Source: Lucinisca nassula (lineage: Eukaryota; Mollusca; Bivalvia; Lucinida; Lucinidae). Taken from it: a stretch of 64,000 bases of DNA. The translations under genes and the position numbers were made by a program. How positions within the stretch are numbered: the stretch's first letter is position 1; every line of letters begins with the position of its first letter. The notes under the pieces were generated by a model. The model was not told where the DNA came from and searched no databases. It worked only from the letters and a program-made list of their open reading frames with translations. This document shows positions 41,880 through 53,539 of this stretch, one piece after another. The stretch lies in assembly GCA_963580285.1 (NCBI GenBank), contig OY757011.1, positions 100,656,316 through 100,720,315 on the forward strand. Direction: 5' to 3'.

Positions 41880-42190
41880 AATATTTATTTATTTATTTTT
41901 ATTTATTTTTTTTTTATTTTATTTTTTTTTTTTTTTATTATTATTTTTATTTGTGACTTTTCCTTTTCCTCATTACTAGATTTGCACAAGTCCCTACATT
42001 TACATTTTTATTTTTTTTTTACATTTTTTTTTTATATCAAATGAAAGTCCCTTTAAACAAATAAAAATATGTAAAGGTCTCTTTAGTCTTTATCTCTGAA
42101 TGTAGGTGTGATTAATTTGTTCATACAGGGGAGTTGTGCCATTTTTTATTTGTTTTTTATTTATTTTTTTTTTATTTTTTAACAATAAGT
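41880..42190. repeat. T-rich / (TTTA)n low-complexity tracts
   Basis: Long TTTA/TTTTA runs at 41881..42035 and 42139..42182. Frames through them are artefacts. Confidence 0.9.
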
Positions 42191-42327
42191 TCTACAATGG
42201 ACAATTAATTAACAGACTTGGGCAAGTTTAAAACTTTATTTCAATGTTGAATCAAAGTTGAGTTAATGTTGTGTGCCTGCAGGGTTGCTTGCTTACCAAC
42301 CTACTCACCCACTCACTTGCTCGCTCA

Positions 42328-42366
42328 CGTGCTCACTCACTCACTCACTCACTCACTCACTCACTC
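42328..42366. repeat. (CACT)n microsatellite
   Basis: About nine tandem CTCA/CACT tetramers. Confidence 0.92.
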
Positions 42367-42640
42367 AAACCTGTTTCTTTTTCCTAGAAATGAATTTTCC
42401 TCTCTAAAGTTAAAAGCCGAGTTTTAGGTTATCTGTATTGTCCTTAGCTTTAGCAACTTCTTGAGTGTTTCCAGATTTTTGCCAGCTCTGGTAATAAAAT
42501 ATCCATTCTGAAAGTCCAAAGCAAAGAGATGGTTTAGTTTAAAGATTAAAATCTGATAACAAAATAGAGAAAATTCACAAAAAGTCAGTATTTTGTAGGA
42601 CTGTATATACATTGCGAGCGATTTGATTAGTTGAAATTAA

Positions 42641-42838
42641 CCCTTATCTTGCTGTTCACGACAACCCCTATCTTTGCAAACGGTGTAGATCAAGATCAGA
42701 TGGCTTCTGAATCTGATCAGGATCTACACTGTTTGGCATTCAGTTCATGAATTTGTAGCAACAAATTACATCAAGTAATTTGATTGGTTGATATACAGAA
42801 ATGGGTTTGGCTGAAATGAATATTCAGCAAGATAAGAG
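42641..42838. mobile_element. TTAA-type palindromic MITE
   Basis: TTAA stands at 42637..42640 and 42839..42842. The ends are CCCTTATCTTGCTG and CAGCAAGATAAGAG. The central hairpin is CAAACGGTGTAGATCAAGATC. CCC next to TTAA is the piggyBac-type terminus. Confidence 0.83.
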
Positions 42839-43480
42839 TTAAAATAATTCCATGAGCCAGAATCTCAGAACAGTTTCACACAGCGATAGGTAGTAATATT
42901 AGGAGACTTTAGAACCCGCACGTTACGGGGTTTGAAATAATTGAGAAGAGAAATAATTTGAATTTAAAGATTTTACGTTTGCTTGTTTTTGTTGTTTTTT
43001 TTTTTTTTTTTGTTTTTTTTTGTGGCTTTTTTTTTTTTTCGCTTGAATTTTTCTAAGATGGCAGCTTCTAACTGAAGAGTCATTCCACCGTGACCGTTGT
43101 TAAGCTCATTCTTACGGTTTCGAAAGAATTCCTAAAGTGTACCATTTCGTTGGCATTTTTAAACATTTCTATGAGAAGTTTGACTTGTAAGGATTTTGTG
43201 GATTTTAACGGTTTGGTTTAAACATATTTTATTTCAAATTATGTCATAAACATATTTTACACAAATACAAAAACTTACAAAGGGATTCAGAAAGACGCCA
43301 ATAGGCTTATATAAATCTGTCTCCCATCTAACTTGCATATTACAAATACAACCGGTGAAATGAATAACACAAAGGCAATCATAGAACTATTTAAACCAAA
43401 TCTCAGCCATATAATAGTGAAGCTGAGAGATCAAAGATAGGGTAGAAAAAGAAGAAACTATCACTAACGAACGCTAGTTC

Positions 43481-43484
<4 letters not shown>

Positions 43485-43559
<75 letters not shown>
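43485..43559. repeat. (AG)n microsatellite
   Basis: About 75 bp of uninterrupted AG in the 3' part of the LINE. Confidence 0.97.
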
Positions 43560-43561
<2 letters not shown>

Positions 43562-43679
43562 TCTCACTGTCTGAAGCGCTTACTGTCAGTGATAAATTTT
43601 GTACAGCAAGGAAAATCTCACAGTTTTGATTGTATGTTAACTCATTGTGGCCAAAAAAAAAGAGTGTTAGTGGTTAGTT

Positions 43680-44640
43680 GACAGTGCTCTGTAGCCTTGG
43701 CCATCATTTCGATTCGTATTCTGTTGTATTTCTGGCACTCAAATAAGTAATGTTTTGTTGTTTCAGCAGTTCCACAAGTACAGTTACGGTCATTAACAAT
43801 GTTTTTTTAAGAAGATATGATAATTGAGGGAGCTGCAAGAAGTTCTCAGCCGAGCATGTTGAATCTGAGCAGATCTTTCACCTATATAATAATATTTAGG
43901 AGGTTTTGCTTGATTTTCATTTATACGAGTTTTGAAAATTTCCACTGAATTTACATCTCTGACGCCAGGACTCAGTTCATTCCAGGCTCTGATACTAGAT
44001 GGTAAAAAGGAGTTGTAATTAAGCTGGGTTCTGGACATTGTTTGTCTAATGTTCGTTGAATTTCGAAGCCCATAGACTGTGGTATTTTCTACAAATGGAG
44101 GTACTAAGGTGGAAAGATAAGTTAGGGTTATATTATTATTCGTTTTGTGAAATAAATAAAGTTTATGATGTCTACGTCTACATTGTAAAGTTTCCTAGCC
44201 GGTTTCTCTATAGAGCATTTCCAAGGATGCCAACTTGGTAGCACCTGTAACAATTCGTGCTGCTTAAACTTGTATTTTCTCTAGGGCATTTACTTCGTAC
44301 CTGGTGCAGTTATCCCATACGACGTCCGCGTACTCTAACAGGGGTCTGATAAATGAAACATATATCTTTTCAAGGGCTTGTCTATCAAAAGTAAATTTAA
44401 ACTTGCGCATAACGTTTATTCTAGTCCAAGCTTTTAAGGTTATATAACTAATATGCTCATGCCAGGTCCCGTCACTAGAAAGATAGATTCCGAGATGCTT
44501 ATGACAAGATACCTCCTGAATAGGTTCATTATTCATTACAAGTGGCGGGTGGAGGGGTTTATTTATTTTCCTAGAAAGCAGTAAGGCCTCAGACTTTGCA
44601 GGGTTAAATTTGACAAGCCAGTGTTCTGCCCAAACATGTA
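43680..44640 (-). pseudogene. LINE thumb and C-terminal domain
   Basis: After the frameshift the frame reads FNPAKSEALLLS, SCHKHLGIYLSSDGTW and RPLLEYADVVWDNC. Two in-frame stops follow, then QLNYNSFLPSSIRAWN and ARLRTSCSSLNYH. A one-base slip in an A-run leads to CTCG ... HYLFEC, a C-x-C-x8-H-x4-C motif. The frame then runs into the (GA)n tract. Confidence 0.75.
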
Positions 44641-44646
44641 TTTTAT

Positions 44647-44967
44647 CTAATAAAAATCAAAAATGAGTTCCTTTAAGAGCAATGAAAACATTCTGGCAGC
44701 ATCATTAGGGTCATCGACGATCAAATATAAGGTTGTATCGTCTGCAAAAAGACGAACAGAAGAATCTTTGTTGTCTACGATATCATTTATGTAAATCAAG
44801 AAAAGAAGCGGGCCTAATATAGAAGCCTGAGGTACACCTGCTTTAATGAAAAGCCAATCAGAAACCCCACCTTGTATAACTACCCTCTGCTTTCTGTTTG
44901 AAAGATAACTAGCAAGCCATTGTAGAAGAGTTGAAGTTATACCTACTTCATTTAATTTGTGCAGCAA
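44647..44967 (-). pseudogene. LINE RT palm segment (FADD)
   Basis: It continues directly after the premature stop in the same frame: GVPQASILGPLLFL, then RLFADDTTLYL with the catalytic DD. The usual GVPQGS motif is GVPQAS here. The frame is lost near 44648 and resumes in another register with DKIHVWAEHW. Confidence 0.83.
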
Positions 44968-44976
44968 GCCTCTATG

Positions 44977-46803
44977 CTAGACTCTATCAAAAGCCTTGCT
45001 TACATCGCAAAATACCGCCCTCACCTCTTTTCCATCATCTAAAGCTTTGCAGAAAGTGTTGTAAATGTCACCAAGTTGGTTTACCGTGGAATCTCCTGGA
45101 GAAAACCCCGATTGTAAACATGTGATTATGTTGTGCTCTTTGAAAAAATTGAAAAGATGCTTATGAACTATCTTTTCCATGACTTTTCCAATAGTACTAA
45201 GAAGAGATATTGGTCTGTAATTACTGATAAGCGATGGGTCGTCCTTTTTTAACAAAGGAGAAACATTAGCTTCCTTCCACTTGTTGGGAAAGTCACATTT
45301 GGATAGAGAATAATTGAAGAGGTCACTTAACAGATTTGACAGGGGTTCGGCAAGTTCTTTTAGAATCCTGTTATTTATGTTATCTGGGCCTGATGCTTTA
45401 CCTAATTTTAAACTTTTTAGAGTATCTTCGACTTCTTTTGGTTGAAATTGTATGGTACTTAGTTTCGGGGTGTTATGATTAATAGTACAAGCTAACGTTG
45501 CAGACTGGTCATCTATCAATGTTTGTTCTACAAAATAACTGTTTAAAAGATTTGCCTTTTCCGAATCATCTGAAATATATACATTGTCTTTAACAAGAGG
45601 AGGAAAACTTGAGTTTTGCAATGGTTTAATAAATTGTTTAAGTGTTTTCCAGTAATTTTGTGCTGACAAATTGTTTGTTTTTAGTTTATTTGCAAGAGAA
45701 ACTAAGTAATTTTGCATAGACTTACGGAGCAGACTGATAACAACGTTTCTTGCTTGTTTAAATCGACTATATGTGTTTATACTATGGTCACGTTTATATT
45801 TTCTAAATAGCCAATTTCGTTTTATCATAGATTTGCGAATATTTAAGTTTATCCAAGGTAAATCTCGAGGTCTTATAGTGACGGTTTTACAAGGTATACA
45901 TTGCTCTGCCAAAGTTAATAAATAATCTGTAAATGATTCCGCATATGTGTTTACATCATCATTTCGTATTGTATTCCACTCAAAATCTGATGCCTGTTGA
46001 CGAAGTTCTGCGTAATTACCTCGATCATATAACCAAATTTTACGAGTAAATGATTGTGGATTATGTTCCTTAAAATTAAAAATGCAAAAATTAGGACAGT
46101 GATACCTAATATCTTGCATTAAAAAAGGTTCGCCAACTCCGGAAAGATTTACAGAATGCATGTTACTAACCATAATTAAATCAAAAATAGTTGATGAATA
46201 TTCGGTATAATTTGTAGGTTCATTTTTAAGTTGATTAAGGTTATATAGTTGACATAAATCAGAAATTTTCCTTTCAGATTGCGTATTTAAGATGTTCAAA
46301 TTAAAATCACCTAGTACAATAATATCCGCTATGCCCGTGTCTACAGCTAAACCAATAGAATTTTCATTTTCATTTAAAACAAGAGGTGTAGAGTTCGGCG
46401 GTCTATAAAAGGTTCCAACCAAAATTTTCCTATTTCTAATATTTACTTCTATCCACATGCATTCTATGTTTATCAATTCTAGGTCACCCCTACGTTTACA
46501 TGGTATACCAGTTTTTACATACACCGCTATACCACCATGACTATCCCCAATCCTGTCACGCCGAAATGGAACTTGAAAACTATTAATTGCAATATCTTGA
46601 TTCGTAATTGTATCATTTTGCCATGTTTCAGTGAGAGAAATAACGTCGAAGTTGGACGATTCGGGCTCAGCTATATCTACCTTATGTAAGAGACTTTGTA
46701 CATTGTAGTGAACCAATGAAAAATTGCCTTCAAAAATTGGAAAAGCGGACGAGGAAGATTCACTTGAAATATCGCTTTGTGGTCCCGGATTTTTTCTACG
46801 TCA
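44977..46803 (-). pseudogene. LINE endonuclease and N-terminal RT
   Basis: This is an open frame of about 608 codons. Near its start are VHYNVQSLL and SLTETW (catalytic Glu). GDFNLNI follows in the endonuclease. Then come the RT blocks LGKASGPDNI and SNYRPISLLS, ending at CDVSKAFDRV. The next codon is TAG where the family has Trp, so the ORF stops in RT motif A. It is in the same frame as the following 44647..44967 segment. Confidence 0.85.
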
Positions 46804-48325
46804 CCAGATAAATATAAAATCATAGCCAGAAATACAAATAATTCGAATAAATTAAAACGTTTAACTCCCTTTAGTCTGAGTAATCTACAGTAATGCAAAC
46901 CTATACGTGCCCTATAAACATTCAAATCAATAGGCATCTAAGAGATACAGTCAAACAGTGCATGAAAAATGTTTGTGGGCACGTAAAGATTACCACTGCA
47001 CATCGACAAAGACAATGTATAGACATAAAGCGCTGCAAATACTTGTGGATACGAGTAATTTAAGACAGAAAGATAGAAAGCAAAAGGCTGAAAGAACAGT
47101 AAATTGTAGAAAATAAATGAAGACATTATAAAATGGAGAAAAAAGGATCATTTTCAATAATGTGAAATTTACTAGGAGCCGCAATTTTTGTAGATAGTCA
47201 AGCGTCCTGGGTAGCAAAAATCATTGAAAACTGACAATTTAGGGGACTCCAGGTGAGGCAACACCTGCAAAAATATTTGCGCCTCCCATGTCAATAGGGC
47301 TCAACTCTTGAAGGAAAGGATTTGCTCCTTAGGAGCAAATTCTTTCCTTTAAGAGTAGACCCCTTTTTCAATGTGACAGGGCTTTTAGCAAAGTGAAACG
47401 GAAGTCGTGAAAATTTTCTCCCTTTGAAAATGGCGGAAAAATCTACCAGGTGTTCCCATTCCTCTTAAGTCTAATGAGACAAAGAGCTAGCACACGAGAA
47501 GAGGGTATTTAACTGTGAAATGGCCATTCAATGTGGTGCGCATGCGTAGCTGTAATAGAATACCCGCTGCCCGAAGGCATGCAAGGGAGATCCGAGATAG
47601 CTTCAAATAAAGCTATGTACTCTTGCTTCACACGCCAATTTGAAGAATTCTAAAGACTCTCTTCCCATGTGTCGGCTCAATGTATAACACAAGGATGCAT
47701 AATGTGCATTATTGACGTTAAATATATTACGTAACATAATACGTATCCGACGATATGATCAAACATATATTGTTCATAGTGAGAGAACAGCACTATAGGC
47801 AGGCAATATAATTATTCCACAAAACAAATGCTCATTACAAAACATTAAATAGTGATCAACAAGTAAATATGTTCAGAGTAAAATTTGAAAGAGAAATAAT
47901 AATAATAATAATGGCAACAACAATCCTATTAACGACAATGCTGACGGAGACGACAGTAATAACAATTTATCGATTTACACATCGATGACCTTTTTGAGAT
48001 ATGAGCGGATGCAATACCTCAGACCTTGCAGACCATTTGGAAGTTTTCCTAGGACCCCACATGATAGGGTAGGTGCCCTAAAGTAATCACCCTGTCAGTA
48101 CGCCAGTCAGTCAGTCAGTTCGTGTGTTTGTCACAACCTCAACCCAAAAACTTAACCTCGGCCATAGCTCCAACATTTATTGATGAATTTTGATTTTAAC
48201 TTCACACAAATGTTGGGTCTGATGATAAATCTGACCGAGTTGGGATGGATCTTGCGTCACTGGGGCTTATAGTAGGGCAAGGTCTGCTGTCCTTGCAGCA
48301 GGTAGGAGTAGATGTTTCTTCTGTT
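46804..48325. other. no gene; short repeats
   Basis: 46804..47220 may include LINE 5' sequence. 47318..47350 is a small hairpin (GGATTTGCTCCT / AGGAGCAAATTC). 48060..48260 carries the 'gtgccctaaagtaatcacc' repeat also seen at 3053 and 18212. (ATA)n lies at 47894. Confidence 0.45.
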
Positions 48326-48604
48326 CATCACGTGAACAAGTCGGTGAAAAGAAGACCCCCCTAAACCCCACATTATATAGAGAAAACTGGGGTTTACGGG
48401 GGTATTCATTATTTTTCTCATTTCTGCTCCAAGACATAGGTTGTGGGTACTCGTTAGAACCGCCTCAATGAGGCGGTTCTAACGAGCACCCACATCCTAT
48501 GTTTTGAGCATTTATAAGCAAAATATGAAGGATTTTCATCAGAAAAGTAGCCATTTTGGAGATGTGAAAAATGCACTTTGTCGTAAGGACGAGTTAACGT
48601 AATG
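48326..48604. mobile_element. MITE subtype A, inverted, near full length
   Basis: The ends are CATCACGTGAACAAGTCGGTG and GACGAGTTAACGTAATG. The core hairpin is perfect around CTCAATGAGG. The internal phrase 'gtagccattttggagatgtg' is present. The next 150 bp end with a SINE-type tail 'gttgacgtgtcgttaaacc'. Confidence 0.82.
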
Positions 48605-48880
48605 TCTACACTTCCATTCGTTTTCTTCTTTGTCCTTCGTCCCTTCACTTTCATCTCCTCTATTATCTCTTCTATCTCTTTTTTCTCCCTTTCTCTGGGA
48701 GACGAATCGAAATGACGCAAAATGGTTGACGTGTCGTTAAACCCAAAGCAATCAATCAATATGACCGAGTAGGTAGACAGACTCGTTGGAATTTGGTTTG
48801 ATTTTGGTGTTTAATTGCCCAAATAACACTACTTAGGTAATGTTAAACTTGTCAGCCTGTAGTCCACGAGAACAGTGCAT

Positions 48881-49098
48881 AACGAAAGCACGCCTATCCA
48901 AATATATTGAAAATCTTACCACAAAAAAAAAGAAGAAAAGTTTCAGATAAGAAACTCCGATATTGTTCTAGATTACGAGTGAGTGCCCACAATCTATGTT
49001 TTTAGCAGAAATAGGAAAAATAATGTATAACCCTGTAAACCCCCACTTTACTGGTTTAATGGGGTCAAAATTATATAGGCGTGTGCTCGTAGTGCAAC
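48881..49098. mobile_element. MITE subtype B with half core
   Basis: The left end is AACGAAAGCACGCC and the right end GGCGTGTGCTCGTAGTG. Only the right arm of the core survives ('cgagtgagtgcccacaatc'). Confidence 0.68.
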
Positions 49099-49165
49099 TG
49101 ATAACTGATTTACAAAAGCTGCTCACAATTTGGCAGCAAAAGTATTAGCACATTTGTAATATTAA

Positions 49166-49386
49166 CCCGTTGTATGCGGGTAACCCCTGAAGGGGTATCT
49201 GGCAAACAGTGCAGGCCCAGATCAGACGCCGCAGAACGCGGCGTCTGATCAGGGCCTACACTATTTGCTAACAGAATTTTCCGTCAAAAATAGAATAGAA
49301 ACGTAACAAGAGGCCAGACACCCCTTGTATGACAAATGCACTTGTCCAACATATGGCAATGGAAGAGTCCACTTGTATACAATGGG
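49166..49386. mobile_element. TTAA-type (piggyBac-like) palindromic MITE
   Basis: TTAA stands at 49162..49165 and 49387..49390. The ends are CCCGTTGTATGCGGG and CTTGTATACAATGGG. The central hairpin is GCAAACAGTGCAGGCCCAG with tip GCCGCAGAACGCGGC. 221 bp. Confidence 0.86.
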
Positions 49387-49482
49387 TTAAAGCGTCCAAG
49401 TTTTAACGATACGTTAACTAGCGGCGTCGTAAGTTTTGAACAAACAACTGTGCCCAGGTGTTATTTGAATCTGCTTGACACT

Positions 49483-49634
49483 AAACTCTATTGGTTTCAT
49501 TGGGCGGCAGGACTTGAGGTGTCATTTCATCTCAATGTCGGGTAAAAGTCCCGCAAAATTGGAAGCAACCTCTCCAAAATGACCTATAAAGTGTTGACGG
49601 GGACGTTAAACCTCAAATCAAACAAAACAAAAAT
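49483..49634 (+). repeat. SINE-like 3' half
   Basis: It begins 'ctctattggtttcattgggc' and runs to 'gacggggacgttaaacctc' + (AAAC). The 5' half is absent. Confidence 0.8.
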
Positions 49635-49916
49635 CTGATTGGAACACGCACGTCCGTAAACACAGTGTAGCTTGTCTCGACTATGATATAATACATTATT
49701 CATGGGTATTGATACGTAATTCAAGGGTATTGCTTACACCTTGAAGAAATCCGGGCTTTTGTTCAATATCAAGAAAATCTGCCACGATTTTATGTGCCCA
49801 ATTAAGGCAGTAGAAACTTCGGATGCTGGATTTTTAACAGGTATTTTTTATATATTTAGATTAAGTATCATGGAAACCGAATAAAGTCCAGTTTCAAGAA
49901 GGACAGTTATCAGCTG
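49635..49916. other. no gene seen
   Basis: AT-rich sequence without motifs. Confidence 0.4.
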
Positions 49917-50202
49917 CATCACGAAAACGCGCCTATAAAATTTTGATCCTCCTTAAATCCAACTTTTATATAGTAAAACTGGGGCTTACAGGAGTTTTCA
50001 TTATTTTTTTTATTTCTGCTAGAAAACAAAGAATGTGGGCACTCGTTAGGTTAGAACCGCCTCGCCGAGGCGGTTCTTACGAGTACCCACAATCAATGTT
50101 TTGAGCAGAAATATGATAAATATGATAACTTTTTATCCGATTTTTTTTTCTTTTTTTGTGGTAAAAGTGTCAATAAACTTCAATAGGTGTGTTTTCGTAA
50201 TG
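49917..50202. mobile_element. MITE subtype B
   Basis: The ends are CATCACGAAAACGCGCC and GGTGTGTTTTCGTAATG. The core is around CTCGCCGAGG, with a 6-bp micro-duplication (GTTAGGTTAG) in the left arm. Confidence 0.85.
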
Positions 50203-50212
50203 GCATAAGGAT

Positions 50213-50493
50213 CATTTCGCAAACACGCCTATACAAATACATTGCCACCTTTATCGCCGATAAGATGCAAATTTTATGATGAAAAATTGTGATATTTTTC
50301 TTATTTCTGCTCAAAATATAGATTGTGGGCACTCGTAAGAACCGCCTCATCTAGGCGGTTCTAACGAGTACCCAAAATCTATATATTTAGAGCAGAAATA
50401 AGAAAAATAAGGTATACCCCCGGAAACCCCAATTTTACTATATAAAAGTGGTGTTCAAGGGGATCAAAAATATAAAGGCGTATTTTCGTGATG
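50213..50493. mobile_element. MITE subtype B
   Basis: The ends are CATTTCGCAAACACGCC and GGCGTATTTTCGTGATG, with a core around CTCATCTAGG. It lies 10 bp from the preceding copy but in opposite internal order (the 'ggttcaaggggatcaaaa' half is on the right). Confidence 0.85.
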
Positions 50494-50794
50494 ATACACT
50501 CGTGATGCATAGTGCATTATTTCTTTTTATCAAATGACGACGCGTCTGAGAATGTAATAACGTCATATAATAAATCTGATTCTAACATGACGTTAACGTT
50601 TTTCCCATTGAACCCAGTGGAAACGTCAGCGTTTGCAAATATGCGATAATTCACGTCGTCAACGTGGTGCGTGCAATTTGGCGTCATCGTGACGTTGCAT
50701 GTAAACATTTCCTTCTGTCGACATCCGCTGCAAAATAGTCCCCAAGATAACGCTTTGTTACTACTGTATTTCAGTTTAGCATCATGTTCGAATC

Positions 50795-50963
50795 GAAATA
50801 ATTTCCACGCACCCGGTGTGTTATCGTGATTAACACACGGTGTTGTCGGGCAGATGCGAATATTAATTCACTCCGGCTTCGCCGTCGTGAATTAATATTT
50901 CGCAATCTGCCCTCCAACACCGTGTGTTAATCACGATAACACACGGTACGTGGAGATTATTTC
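50795..50963. repeat. long hairpin H1, ~83-bp arms
   Basis: The arms 50795..50877 and 50881..50963 are nearly complementary. The arm includes the sub-palindrome 'gtgtgttatcgtgattaacacac'. The tip is CTCCGGCTTCGCCGTC. Confidence 0.85.
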
Positions 50964-51146
50964 TTAATTATCATATGACGTCGTTGATAAGCAGTGGATA
51001 ACGTCGTGTGACCACACGTGTAATAACGCTTTGGTGGGATTAAGTAGCGTCATGACGACGTCCATGCCAACAATGGATTTTTGTTGGAAAAACTGTCAAA
51101 TCCAAAGGCGATAAAAATCCAATTTAAAGTGGTCATATGATAAACA

Positions 51147-51244
51147 GCATCTTACACTCGTGGTCATTTCATATGAAATTTATGAAACTCGCCGAAGGCT
51201 CGTTTCATAAATTTCATATGAAATGACCACTCGTGTAAGATCCT
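51147..51244. repeat. long hairpin H2, ~47-bp arms
   Basis: The arms begin CTTACACTCGTGG and end CCACTCGTGTAAG. The tip is ACTCGCCGAAGGCTCG. 'gtgtaagatcctctat' follows, a phrase seen again at 51870..51887. Confidence 0.85.
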
Positions 51245-51432
51245 CTATTAATCCACTAGTGGATTAAATATGCAAAGTAGTTAGGTACGCCCCGTAACGT
51301 TTCATGTATGACGTCCTTTACGACGTCTCGTTTACCAATTGCGGAATATTGGCATTTTTGTAAAACAGTCATGACTATAATGCGTTTTAAATGTCAAATG
51401 ATAAATAGAACCTTGCATTCGTGCTCATGTAT

Positions 51433-51528
51433 TATTGAATTTATTAAACACGTTGAGGAAAAGGGATAAAATGCTCGGCGAAGCCTCGCATTTTATCCCT
51501 TTTCCTCAACACGTTTAATAAATTCAAT
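51433..51528. repeat. long hairpin H3, ~46-bp arms
   Basis: Essentially perfect arms ('ttaaacacgttgaggaaaag' and complement) with tip TGCTCGGCGAAGCCTCGCA. The reversed copy of the 15862..16130 repeat follows at about 51580..51820. Confidence 0.87.
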
Positions 51529-51579
51529 TAAGAAATGAATTTTATTTTTCTGCGGTTCATTAGTATATACGCAGTTGGT

Positions 51580-51820
51580 CGCGTGCAAAATAAATGAACC
51601 CCGAAGGGGTTCATGTAAACTTTGCTAGCGACCCGCTGTCGTTCATACTTTCATGAAAAGCAGAAAAATTAAGTTTATTTTTTATATTTACATTCTTTGC
51701 CCCTCATCAGCGGGCGAAAAAATGCTTATATGGCGGTAGAAAACAGTGGTTTAGAATGACGTCACTTGACGTCACGTGAGTCGATGCGTTCATTGAAGTA
51801 TGAACTACATTGTTTTCTAT
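51580..51820 (-). repeat. inverted copy of 15862..16130
   Basis: It contains 'aatgaaccccgaaggggttcat', 'cgtgacgtcaagtgacgtc' (in reverse order) and 'gatgcgttcattgaag'. No gene. Confidence 0.6.
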
Positions 51821-51941
51821 CGGTTTACATTAGACTTTACACTGAAAATGAAAATATTAATACATGAACACTCATGTAAGATCCTCTATATCTCCAGAAA
51901 CGAATATGTCACTTATGAACAATAGTAAATAGAGACATTCT

Positions 51942-52057
51942 CGTATTTGAAATATATGATTTATAAACTGGGGGAAGTCAAACAATCCGATAGAAGCACG
52001 AGTTTCTTTAACGGATTGTTTTACCTCCCGAAGTTTATAAATCCTATGTTTCAAATA
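51942..52057. repeat. hairpin H4, ~46-bp arms
   Basis: The arms 'atttataaactgggggaag' / 'cctcccgaagtttataaat' enclose a loop of about 22 bp with GAAGCACGAGTTTC. More mismatches than H1-H3. Confidence 0.75.
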
Positions 52058-53530
52058 GGAGATATTACATGCATTTCCATAGACGTTAAGGACACTTTGG
52101 ATCTTGAATATTGGATCTGAATTTCGGTACAGTTGACTGTTTACAGCTCATGTTAACGGTTCAATCTGCGCGTAGTGTTACTTACTTAAGCTGGCTGTAA
52201 GAAAAAATTGGATGGGCGCAATTTTGAAAGCGCTGTCTACAGTTTTGAAAACAAAATAAGGAAAAACAAAATGGTTCAGTGAAAAACAACGAAAATGTGA
52301 GATAAAGAAAGCAAAACGTACTTCTATTCAATGGTCATGTCCATGTTTTCTTTGTTTCAACGTTGCATGATGCGACTCAAACGTCACGCATTCTGAGCGT
52401 CTGTTGAGATCTTCCCAGTCGCCATTGCGATGACGTCATGAATAACGACGACGTGACTGAAACTTTCCAGCGTTTGAATAGAACGATTTCACTGCACAAA
52501 CGGTATCTTGCATTTTGTAAAAAAAAAACAAAGAAGTTCCAGCTGGGCTAAAAGGAATTATTTCTTAGTAAAAAAGGAAAATAACAAGTTTATGTCCGGT
52601 AGAAATCATAGTATTTCTCTATTATGCATGTAATGCATGCAAAAGCGTAGCGGGCGATCACGGTTTGATGAGGTTTTGCTTTGCAAAGTCTTTTCTTCAA
52701 CATTTAGTTCTTAGTCCAATTGTTTGAAGGTCATATTTTGACAAACCCTGCTTAACTCAATAAACGGTAAATTTATAAGCTTTGAAACTGCAACAGTTTT
52801 AAATTAATTACGGAAATAAACAACCGTGTGTTTTCTCTATATTCCCCATGACAGCAAACTGCGTCTCTCTAGGCTAACGTCCTATATTTCAATCTGTAGT
52901 ACTTTTATGCACAGTTCACATCGCACCTTCATCTTCGGTATCTTTGCATACCGCAATATAACTTCTCGCCGCATTACAATGATATTTTCAGCCAATTATT
53001 TCTGAACGTTTTCTTGCATTTTTTCGTGTCTGCATTCCTACCATCAAGGCAGTCTGTTTCTAAATATTCTTAGGGCTTCATTCAGCCTATTCGCCCATTC
53101 TTTAGCATAATTATATTTAGTTTCCCTATTTGCCAAAAAAAAAAACAAAAAAACAAAAGACAGACAAATATGCCATGCAATACCCTAAATGAGCACAGCT
53201 AACCTCTAAATCCAATGTTAAATCCAGTTCCATTTGACAACACAAAAATTATTATCTATCTCTACATAATCCCAAACCCTCTTTCAAGTGTTATTAGGAT
53301 GGGATAAGATCACACTTTTATTCTTTCAAGGTCTGACAAAACAAAAGCGGTTGCACCATCTTAAACACCACACACAAAAATAAGAAATTGTGCCTGCACT
53401 ATACAATCTGAAGGCATAACATAGATGGTACTGTTGATAAGAACTATCAAGTCCCTGGAGATAGAAATGCTTGTTAGTTGCCTCAGTCTTGCCTTTCATG
53501 GTGACTTTACAAAATGTCAGTATTACAGGA
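52058..53530. other. no gene seen
   Basis: AT-rich unique-looking DNA. No domain motif in any frame by eye. Confidence 0.4.
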
Positions 53531-53539
53531 ATTTGATCT

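Larger units (their letters stand above)
43200..46803 (-). mobile_element. non-LTR retrotransposon (Jockey/CR1-like), decayed
   Basis: On the minus strand the order is AP-type endonuclease, reverse transcriptase and a C-terminal CCHC-like motif, then AT-rich 3' DNA with AATAAA near 43216..43232. The frame opens just after a stop at about 46804 and has no ATG before the endonuclease; the true start may be upstream or lost. Breaks I can see are an in-frame TAG replacing a conserved Trp codon near 44975, a frameshift near 44648, in-frame TAA near 44262 and TAG near 44205, and a frameshift in an A-run near 43802. It is therefore inactive but only moderately old. The clade is not certain. Confidence 0.88.

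Noticed and set aside
41703..42044. 113-aa hydrophobic frame
   Set aside because: Phe/Ile-rich product of T-rich low-complexity DNA.
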